A DNA stretch of 25,036 nt from a virus. The notes beneath the pieces were generated by a model. It searched no databases. It was not told where the DNA came from and was given only the letters and a program-made list of their open reading frames with translations. The stretch spans positions 1 through 25,036 of the IMG/VR virus record IMGVR_UViG_3300021963_005926; one strand, 5' to 3'. The translations under genes were made by a program, and so were the position numbers. Position 1 is the first letter of the stretch; every line of letters starts with the position of its first letter. Shown here in pieces: positions 8,528-13,513 of this stretch.

Positions 8528-8560
8528 AGGCGACCCCACCTTGCGTGGCGTCGCCTTTTT
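8526..8560 (+). terminator. Rho-independent terminator
   Basis: A strong hairpin: AAAGGCGAC (8526-8534) pairs perfectly with GTCGCCTTT (8550-8558), with an inner CCAC/GTGG pairing, followed by a T run. The A run on the other side makes it potentially bidirectional. It separates the radical SAM/unknown-gene block from the phoH block. Confidence 0.88.
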
Positions 8561-8590
8561 CGTATCAACTCTAGATAAAAAAGGACTGTT

Positions 8591-9349
8591 ATGTCGAGAA
8601 GAAAACAAAATAATTTACAAATTGTCTCGAACTCTGAACAAAAGGTAACAATCGAAAAAAGCAAACTATGTAAAGTTAAGTACGACGATCTAACAACTAT
8701 CCAACCAAAAACACAAAATCAAAGAGTATTTTTCGACCTTTATGATCAACAGTCCACTGCGATGCTTCTACATGGTGTAGCAGGCACAGGTAAAACTTTT
8801 ATTTCAATGTATAAAGCACTAGAAGAAGTTCTAGATCCCGAAACAGATTTCGAGCGTTTGGTTGTGGTTCGCTCGGCAGTACCATCACGAGATATCGGAC
8901 ACCTTCCAGGAGATGAGAAAGAAAAGACAGAAGTTTACACTTTACCATATGTTGAGATTTGTGAAGATCTATTCAATCACATCCAACCTTTCGTGCGTCT
9001 ACAGGAACAAAAATCTATTCATTTCTTGATCACGTCATTTGTTCGTGGTATAACTCTAGATAATTCTATTATCATTGTTGATGAATGTCAGAATATGACT
9101 GACATGGAACTAAACTCTATCATGACGAGAATCGGTAAAAACTCTAAGATTATTTTCTGCGGTGACTTCCGTCAAACTGACCTATATAAAAAGAACGATA
9201 TGTCTGGTCTGCAAAAATTCATTGCGATCGCTGACATGATGCCATCTTTTAAGACGGTGGAGTTTTCTGTTAATGACATCGTTCGTTCAAAACTCGTGAA
9301 AGAATATATAATCGCGAGAATGGAATACGAATCACGTTATACAACATAA
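8591..9349 (+). CDS. phoH: PhoH-like ATPase
   Basis: A 252-residue PhoH-family P-loop NTPase. Walker A GVAGTGKT is at residues 62-69 and Walker B IIIVDECQN has its acidic pair at D164-E165; FCGDFRQTD matches the sensor region of PhoH proteins. An N-terminal extension of about 40 residues precedes the ATPase core. phoH is a frequent gene in marine phages; it is named for the phosphate regulon of its bacterial relatives, and its phage role (RNA metabolism or phosphate stress) is unsettled. AAGGA 7 bases before the ATG supports the start. It is the first gene after the terminator at 8526-8560. Confidence 0.93.
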   Translation: MSRRKQNNLQIVSNSEQKVTIEKSKLCKVKYDDLTTIQPKTQNQRVFFDLYDQQSTAMLLHGVAGTGKTFISMYKALEEVLDPETDFERLVVVRSAVPSRDIGHLPGDEKEKTEVYTLPYVEICEDLFNHIQPFVRLQEQKSIHFLITSFVRGITLDNSIIIVDECQNMTDMELNSIMTRIGKNSKIIFCGDFRQTDLYKKNDMSGLQKFIAIADMMPSFKTVEFSVNDIVRSKLVKEYIIARMEYESRYTT

Positions 9350-9359
9350 GGAAAAACAA

Positions 9360-9629
9360 ATGACTATCGAAGAACAATATCAAGCAACACTGTCCGGATT
9401 TACTGGCGTACCGCTGATGCCAAAAACTGTAGCAGAAAACAGATTAGTAGCATTACAGGAACAACTGGATTCCGAAGAGTCTGCTGAAGTGCAGGCAATT
9501 CTTACCCGCGAAATCCAAGAAACCCAGACTGCTTTATCCACTGGTGCGGTAACAGAGAACGAACAAGAAATCCAGGCGTATCTTGATTACCAAGCAGGAT
9601 TACATCAATTTATTTTAGCATCTCAATAA
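9360..9629 (+). CDS. Small hypothetical protein (89 aa)
   Basis: Not recognised. It is acidic, glutamine- and glutamate-rich, lacks cysteine and is predicted to be almost wholly helical (LVALQEQLDSEESAEVQAIL and ETQTALSTGAVTENEQEIQ suggest a helical hairpin). A good Shine-Dalgarno sequence (AAGGA, about 7 bases upstream) and an 11-base gap from phoH show it is cotranscribed with that gene. No membrane segment or enzyme motif is visible. Confidence 0.72.
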   Translation: MTIEEQYQATLSGFTGVPLMPKTVAENRLVALQEQLDSEESAEVQAILTREIQETQTALSTGAVTENEQEIQAYLDYQAGLHQFILASQ

Positions 9630-9637
9630 AAAAGAGC

Positions 9638-9666
9638 TTGACTTTTTTGTAATTTTATAGTATATT
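9638..9666 (+). promoter_or_regulatory. Sigma70-type promoter before the nuclease gene
   Basis: TTGACT (9638-9643), a 17-base spacer and TATATT (9661-9666). Predicted initiation near 9673 falls on the ATG at 9672, so this message may be leaderless or start at a slightly different base. It shares TTGACTT and ATAGTATA at identical spacing with the promoter at 10343. Confidence 0.7.
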
Positions 9667-9671
9667 GGAAT

Positions 9672-10346
9672 ATGATGTTTAAAACGATATATGAATATGA
9701 AGATTTCGCTCAATCGACCACGAACGAAGATGGTAGCAGAGTTTACGTAAATGCCTCTGGTGGTGCGTATCCTTCTGCTACCACTGTTCTGTCAGTTCTT
9801 TCTAAAGAAGGAATTGCTGCTTGGCGAAAGCGTGTTGGTGACGAGGAAGCAGATAAGATTTCCAAGCAAGCATCGACTCGTGGAACCAAACTTCACAACG
9901 TAACTGAAGCGTTCCTGAAGAACGAAGAACTCGATTTTCAGGCACAGAAGTTTAGTCTTCTGGATCTCGAACTTTTCAATAAGTTTATGCCGATCTTGAT
10001 GCCGATCGATAATATTCACTGCCAAGAACTTGCACTCTACAGTGACCATCTGCGAATGGCAGGTCGCGTAGACTGTATCGCTGAATATAACGGCGCTCTT
10101 GCAGTAATCGACTTCAAGACTTCTGGGAAACCAAAGAAAAAAGAACATATCAAATCTTACTTCATGCAGGCAACCGCATATGCGATTATGTATGAAGAAC
10201 GAACTGGTATTCCTGTTCCCAATATTGTGATTCTAGTTGCAGTAGAGGGAGATGAACCTCAGGTGTTCGTCGAGAAGCGAGATAACTGGGCAAAAGAATT
10301 GCTGAGAACTCGTGATTATTTTGAAAATGGATATTATTTGACTTGA
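9672..10346 (+). CDS. PD-(D/E)XK exonuclease-like protein
   Basis: A 224-residue protein of the PD-(D/E)XK nuclease superfamily (RecB/Cas4-like exonuclease group). The core is visible as GRVDCIAEYNGALAVIDFKTSG: D134 and D147-F-K149 supply the metal-binding and catalytic residues, and QATAYA downstream is the conserved glutamine motif. RGTKLHNVTEAF near residue 75 is the usual upstream helix. Similar phage proteins process DNA ends in replication or recombination. Two ATGs are adjacent (9672, 9675); there is no Shine-Dalgarno sequence and the promoter ends only 6 bases before, so leaderless translation is possible. The tmRNA promoter starts within its last codons. Confidence 0.85.
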   Translation: MMFKTIYEYEDFAQSTTNEDGSRVYVNASGGAYPSATTVLSVLSKEGIAAWRKRVGDEEADKISKQASTRGTKLHNVTEAFLKNEELDFQAQKFSLLDLELFNKFMPILMPIDNIHCQELALYSDHLRMAGRVDCIAEYNGALAVIDFKTSGKPKKKEHIKSYFMQATAYAIMYEERTGIPVPNIVILVAVEGDEPQVFVEKRDNWAKELLRTRDYFENGYYLT

Positions 10347-10373
10347 CTTCTAAAGAAATCTATAGTATAAATA
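10343..10373 (+). promoter_or_regulatory. tmRNA promoter: sigma70 -35 with TATAAATA box
   Basis: TTGACT (10343-10348), a 17-base spacer, then TATAAA within TATAAATA (10366-10373), which is also an exact T4 late promoter box. It could therefore serve host-type RNA polymerase early and the phage late polymerase later. Predicted start is near 10378-10380, a few dozen bases before the T-arm of the tmRNA acceptor piece. Confidence 0.72.
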
Positions 10374-10375
10374 AT

Positions 10376-10441
10376 ATATCAGTTGTTGATACAAACTGAA
10401 TGCTTCGTAGGACAGGGGTGCAACTCCCCTCGCCTCCACCA
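10376..10441 (+). ncRNA. tmRNA acceptor piece (T-arm and CCA end)
   Basis: Contains the 3' strand of helix 2, the T-arm, the 3' acceptor strand, discriminator A (10438) and an encoded CCA (10439-10441). The T-loop is TGCAACT rather than the usual TTCAACT. The 5' end is inferred from the promoter position. Confidence 0.85.
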
Positions 10442-10592
10442 TAGATAAAGCAACAGGGACTATACAGCGTACGTAATATAGGAACTGGCTGACCGCATGG
10501 CTTGCCCCAAGGGAGATAATGTTTGGGGGCGTTGTAACTGGATAGGAGTCATGACCTTGGACGTTACTTCAAGTTGGTGCTTTATCTATGAT
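10442..10592 (+). other. tmRNA intervening segment, removed on maturation
   Basis: Links the CCA end to the 5' end of the coding piece. ATAGATAAAGCA (10441-10452) is perfectly complementary to TGCTTTATCTAT (10578-10589). This 12-bp helix extends the acceptor stem almost continuously and would hold the two pieces together before processing. The inner part holds nothing else I recognise. Confidence 0.85.
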
Positions 10593-10806
10593 GGGGGCGT
10601 ACTTAGGATTCGACTGCGAGTTGAAGGCGAGAGTAGACTGATTGCTTGGGTAAAGTGCCCACAAAACGTAAATGCAGCAAACGATAATGTTGCCTTTGAG
10701 ATGCGCCTAGCAGCGTGATCTCCTTGGGTTTTGGCGGTTTTCCTAGAAACAGAATAAACCGTCGACCGTTCTATTACAGCGGTAGAAGGAGTCCTCAAAA
10801 AGACTC
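10593..10806 (+). ncRNA. tmRNA coding piece
   Basis: Begins with the 5' acceptor strand GGGGGCG and the D-arm-like GGATTCGAC, followed by helix 2, a region for the first pseudoknot, the tag frame and the helix 5 hairpin. The 3' end is not defined by the sequence; the last clear hairpin is GAGTC/GACTC at 10789-10806. Confidence 0.8.
10677..10718 (+). other. tmRNA tag reading frame, ANDNVAFEMRLAA-stop
   Basis: Resume codon GCA at 10677, stop TGA at 10716-10718. ANDN at the start and LAA at the end match the proteolysis tags of alphaproteobacterial tmRNAs; the terminal LAA is the part recognised by ClpXP in studied bacteria. A preceding GCA at 10674-10676 is in frame and could add one alanine. 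Confidence 0.88.
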
Positions 10807-10901
10807 AAACCCCTAAATATTAATGCCCCTTGAAAAAGGTGCCCAGTGTAGGGAGTCACTGGTTAATCCTCTCTCCAGTTCAACAATCCAAGGAATAGTA
10901 A
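10807..10901 (+). other. Structured spacer between tmRNA and hydrolase gene
   Basis: No gene is visible. It contains small hairpins (CCTT/AAGG at about 10827-10839, and CCAGTG/CACTGG at about 10841-10860) and ends with an AAGGA ribosome binding site. No T-run terminator is seen, so the tmRNA precursor may be cut from a longer transcript that continues into the hydrolase gene. Confidence 0.5.
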
Positions 10902-11501
10902 ATGCCTTCCTTTAACAAGAAGACATTGAAAATTCTTTCTATTATACTAGCACTGACACTGGGTTATAATTTCGCTTTAACTTTTGCTAAAGAAAGAATT
11001 GAAGATACTGCACTAGATTTCTCTGCAGCGTCTTACAATAAACTCGAAACTGTGAATAAAAATATTGAAGATGTAAAAAAAGAAGTTAGAAAAGAAGAAA
11101 AGAAAAAATACATTTCCGCAAATCGTAGAGAAATTAAATGTCTCGCGGATAACATTTATTACGAAGCAGGTCATGAACCGACCGCTGGTAAGATCGCAGT
11201 CGCAGGTGTGACTGTTAACAGAGTAAAAAGTCCTAAATTTCCAAAATCAGTTTGTTCAGTTGTCTATCAGCGAACAGCAAGAACATGTCAATTTTCTTGG
11301 ACGTGTATGAGGAAGTATTCTCCTAATCCTGCTGCTTATGCTGAAGCAAAAAAAATTGCTGAAAAAGTATTGACTTCGGAGATAAAAACGACTAAAGTGG
11401 TATCAAGAGACGTGCTTTTCTATCATGCGGATTATGTTAATCCAGGATGGAGATTAGAACGTGTCACTAAAATTGGTAGACATATTTTTTATGCAGGATA
11501 A
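10902..11501 (+). CDS. SleB/CwlJ-type cell wall hydrolase, membrane-anchored
   Basis: A 199-residue protein. Residues 8-29 (LKILSIILALTLGYNFALTFA) form a membrane segment or signal anchor, then comes a charged coiled-coil stretch to about residue 70. The C-terminal domain matches the Hydrolase_2 (SleB/CwlJ) family: LADNIYYEAGHEP with the conserved glutamate E88, VAGVTVNRV, FPKSVCSVVYQ and CQFSW. Members are peptidoglycan hydrolases. With an N-terminal anchor this could be a lysis enzyme held at the inner membrane like SAR endolysins, although the anchor is fairly hydrophobic (inference). AAGGA precedes the ATG. It lies between the tmRNA and gp33. Confidence 0.88.
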   Translation: MPSFNKKTLKILSIILALTLGYNFALTFAKERIEDTALDFSAASYNKLETVNKNIEDVKKEVRKEEKKKYISANRREIKCLADNIYYEAGHEPTAGKIAVAGVTVNRVKSPKFPKSVCSVVYQRTARTCQFSWTCMRKYSPNPAAYAEAKKIAEKVLTSEIKTTKVVSRDVLFYHADYVNPGWRLERVTKIGRHIFYAG

Positions 11502-11509
11502 ATTTAATT

Positions 11510-11776
11510 ATGGTACTGGAAGAAATTCCTACAACTGACGAATTCTTGATTACCAAGCAATTCAAATCGGCGGCAGAGTTCTCGATTCATATTGAAAAAA
11601 TCGCGAGAGAATCAAGTATACCATGTATGGATGTTTTGATTGACTATTGCGAAAAACGTCAAATTGAAGTAGACTCTGTCGCCTCTTTGATCAGTTCCTC
11701 ATTGAAGGAAAAGATTCGTGTTGAGGCACAAAATCTTAATATGTTAAAATGTGATACAGGGAGGTTGCCTATCTAA
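11510..11776 (+). CDS. 33: gp33-like late transcription coactivator
   Basis: 88 residues, somewhat shorter than T4 gp33 (112). In T4, gp33 bridges RNA polymerase to the sliding clamp so that late promoters (TATAAATA) are activated. The assignment rests on position immediately before gp59 and gp32, as in T4, on size, and on a C-terminal core (EKIRVEAQNLNMLK) resembling marine gp33 proteins. It is helical and acidic. The stop overlaps the next start (TAATG). It fits the several TATAAATA-like boxes in the window. Sequence alone gives moderate support. Confidence 0.72.
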   Translation: MVLEEIPTTDEFLITKQFKSAAEFSIHIEKIARESSIPCMDVLIDYCEKRQIEVDSVASLISSSLKEKIRVEAQNLNMLKCDTGRLPI

Positions 11777-12360
11777 TGGACCCGTATCAGGTTTATCGCC
11801 TATACTTGGCACTAAGATTGCACTTTACCAATGAAAATTATGACATTACTAAAACCAAAGGTGGGGTTCGCCCCTCGAAACAAGCATTTCTGAAGAGAAA
11901 AGATTTGTTTGCTATTCGTAAACTGGCAGAGACAAAAAGTCGACAGGAAATTATAGATTTTCTTGTATCTAATTTTGTATCTGGCAACCGCTGGGGTGGA
12001 GTGTTTGACTCTGAATCCGTTGAGGTATATACTCAATGGACGTATAAGATGCAGAAACTCACCTATCAATTCACACAAGACTTATATGCCATGCACGCTG
12101 ACGGCGATCCGTTGCAATCAGTAGATGGTCAACACCCAAGCATCTTTAAGTTGTATATGGGTGGAAAAATTTCTCTAGAATCTATTGCTATTTTGGATAA
12201 AATCATTAAATTTACTTCTAGAGATTATGGTTCTCTATCAGATGACTTTATGTGGAAAGACTTTGTTCATTTGGTAAAGAAATATCGTCCGTTTGTAAAA
12301 ATAGACAAAGAAAAATTTACTCACCTATATCAAAAGGAGATCGGAGTGGTGGTAAAATAA
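11776..12360 (+). CDS. 59: gp59-like loader of the replicative helicase
   Basis: 194 residues, close to T4 gp59 (217). The N-terminal DPYQVYRLYLALRLHFT followed by YDITK and a basic RPSKQAFLKRKD block is characteristic of gp59, which loads the gp41 helicase onto gp32-coated DNA at forks. It is a basic, helical protein. GGAGG about 11 bases upstream supports the ATG, which shares one base with the gp33 stop. Location next to gp32 matches T4 gene order and its partner interaction. Confidence 0.9.
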   Translation: MDPYQVYRLYLALRLHFTNENYDITKTKGGVRPSKQAFLKRKDLFAIRKLAETKSRQEIIDFLVSNFVSGNRWGGVFDSESVEVYTQWTYKMQKLTYQFTQDLYAMHADGDPLQSVDGQHPSIFKLYMGGKISLESIAILDKIIKFTSRDYGSLSDDFMWKDFVHLVKKYRPFVKIDKEKFTHLYQKEIGVVVK

Positions 12361-12361
12361 T

Positions 12362-12526
12362 ATGAGTAAGTCTCGTCGTCGGGATTATTATGACGATAAT
12401 TTAAAAATTCGTCATAATGAAAAAGATGTTAACAAGTCGCGTAAGCATCGGAATAACATGTATAAATACTCCAGTAGTCATGATGATGATGACTACGATG
12501 ATTATGATACAGCGCAAAAACACTAA
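12362..12526 (+). CDS. Small charged protein (54 aa) before gp32
   Basis: A short ORF starting MSKSRRRDYYDDNLK, with a basic middle and an Asp/Tyr-rich end (SSSHDDDDYDDYDTAQKH). It is not a family I recognise and is probably disordered. It fills the gap between gp59 and gp32, with the ATG one base after the gp59 stop. Its second half overlaps a TATAAATA box and a hairpin that may control gp32, so some of its codon sequence may serve the RNA rather than the peptide. Confidence 0.55.
   Translation: MSKSRRRDYYDDNLKIRHNEKDVNKSRKHRNNMYKYSSSHDDDDYDDYDTAQKH
12461..12468 (+). promoter_or_regulatory. Late promoter box upstream of gp32
   Basis: An exact TATAAATA on the coding strand, about 88 bases before the gp32 start. 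Initiation about 7 bases downstream would place a perfect hairpin (12474-12496) at the extreme 5' end of the gp32 message. Confidence 0.5.
12474..12496 (+). promoter_or_regulatory. Hairpin in the gp32 leader, possible autoregulatory operator
   Basis: GTAGTCAT and ATGACTAC form a perfect 8-bp stem with a 7-base loop (GATGATG), 59 bases before the gp32 ATG. T4 gp32 represses its own translation by nucleating on a structured element upstream of its start followed by unstructured A/U-rich RNA; the A-rich region 12510-12550 here would suit that. Function inferred. Confidence 0.45.
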
Positions 12527-12555
12527 ACATACAACGCAATATAAGGACAATACAT

Positions 12556-13479
12556 ATGTCAAGTAATTTTTCAGACCTCCGCAAGAATCGCGGAAATTTC
12601 GACTCACTCATGAAGGCAGTTGAGTCAATCGCAAACCCATCAAACGAAAAGAAGGGCGACGACGATCGCTTCTGGAAACCGACTGTCGATAAGGCAGGTA
12701 ACGGTCAAGCAGTGCTTCGTTTCCTCCCTGCTCCTGCAGGTGAAGAACTTCCATGGGTTCGCGTATTCGATCACGGTTTCCAGGGTCCAACTGGTAAGTG
12801 GTATATCGAAAACTCTCTGACGACAATCAACAAGAACGACCCTGTCGGCGAACTTAATTCCGAACTCTGGAATTCAGGTATTGAAGCGAACAAGGAAATT
12901 GCTCGTAAGCAGAAGCGTCGTCTCTCGTATATCTCCAATGTTCTTGTCGTTCGCGATCCCGCGAATCCCGAGAATGAAGGTAAGGTTTTCCTCTACAAGT
13001 ATGGTAAGAAGATCTTTGACAAGATCAAGGATGTGATGCAACCTACCTTCGAAGATGAAGAACCAATCAATCCGTTCGACTTCTGGCAGGGTGCCAACTT
13101 TAAGTTGCGTATTCGTCAGGTTGAAGGTTATCGTAACTACGATAAGTCGGAATTCGATTCGGTTTCTGTTTTGTCTGATAACGACGATGAGATTGAATCT
13201 CTGTGGAAGAAGCAGCATTCGCTCGCATCGTTCCTCGATCCTGCTAACTTCAAGTCGTATGACGAACTGAAGGCAAAGTTGAATGCAGTTCTTTCAGGCG
13301 GTGCTCGTGTCGCTACTGCTGAGAAGGTTTCGCCTCTTGATGCAGAAGACGAACTGTTCGTTGAAACAAAGATGAAGTCACCAGTTGCTGCTCGTAAGAC
13401 TGAGGATGATGTTCCTTGGGATACTGGCGAAAGTGAAGATGAAACTATGAGTTATTTCTCAAGTCTCGCTGACGACTAA
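12556..13479 (+). CDS. 32: gp32-like single-stranded DNA-binding protein
   Basis: 307 residues, like T4 gp32 (301). It shows the N-terminal basic region, the OB-fold core with QAVLRFLPAP, HGFQGPTGKWYIE, VLVVRDPANPENEGKVFLYKYGKKIFDKI, and an acidic C-terminal tail (DVPWDTGESEDE to SLADD) used for protein partners. It coats ssDNA in replication, recombination and repair. The cysteines that bind zinc in T4 gp32 are absent; the loop reads TTINKNDPVGELNSELW. Codons are richer in C and G at third positions than in neighbouring genes (AAG, TTC, AAC, CGT), as expected for high expression. AAGGA about 10 bases upstream sets the start. Confidence 0.96.
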   Translation: MSSNFSDLRKNRGNFDSLMKAVESIANPSNEKKGDDDRFWKPTVDKAGNGQAVLRFLPAPAGEELPWVRVFDHGFQGPTGKWYIENSLTTINKNDPVGELNSELWNSGIEANKEIARKQKRRLSYISNVLVVRDPANPENEGKVFLYKYGKKIFDKIKDVMQPTFEDEEPINPFDFWQGANFKLRIRQVEGYRNYDKSEFDSVSVLSDNDDEIESLWKKQHSLASFLDPANFKSYDELKAKLNAVLSGGARVATAEKVSPLDAEDELFVETKMKSPVAARKTEDDVPWDTGESEDETMSYFSSLADD

Positions 13480-13484
13480 AAATG

Positions 13485-13512
13485 AAAAGAGGGGATTTCG
13501 GTCCCCTCTTTT
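13485..13512. terminator. Bidirectional terminator between convergent genes
   Basis: AAAAGAGGGGA (13485-13495) pairs with TCCCCTCTTTT (13502-13512) around a TTTCGG loop, with T runs in both orientations. It ends gp32 on the + strand and the tape-measure operon on the - strand, whose stop codon is at 13514. Confidence 0.92.
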
Positions 13513-13513
13513 T

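Larger units (their letters stand above)
10376..10806 (+). ncRNA. ssrA: Circularly permuted two-piece tmRNA
   Basis: The acceptor piece comes first. Its T-arm has stem AGGGG/CCCCT (10414-10418, 10426-10430), followed by CGCCTCC and ACCA ending at 10441. After a 151-base intervening segment the coding piece starts at 10593 with GGGGGCG, then the hallmark GGATTCGAC. GGGGGCG pairs with CGCCTCC over seven pairs, including G3-U70, the alanyl-tRNA synthetase identity pair. CTGCGAG (10614-10620) can pair with CTTCGTAG (10403-10410) as helix 2. The tag frame at 10677-10718 reads ANDNVAFEMRLAA, and a GAGAT/ATCTC hairpin surrounds its stop, as helix 5 does. A further stem, 10733-10740 with 10756-10763, lies downstream. 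This order is that of alphaproteobacterial split tmRNAs. The outer ends are approximate. Confidence 0.93.

Noticed and set aside
10497-10718. A 73-codon open frame across the tmRNA locus
   Set aside because: It simply reads through the intervening segment and coding piece into the tag frame; the RNA evidence explains the sequence and there is no ribosome binding site.
10838-10890. A tRNA-like stretch after the tmRNA (hairpins and GTTCAACAATCC)
   Set aside because: No acceptor stem, anticodon arm or proper T-arm can be built; it is better described as a structured leader.
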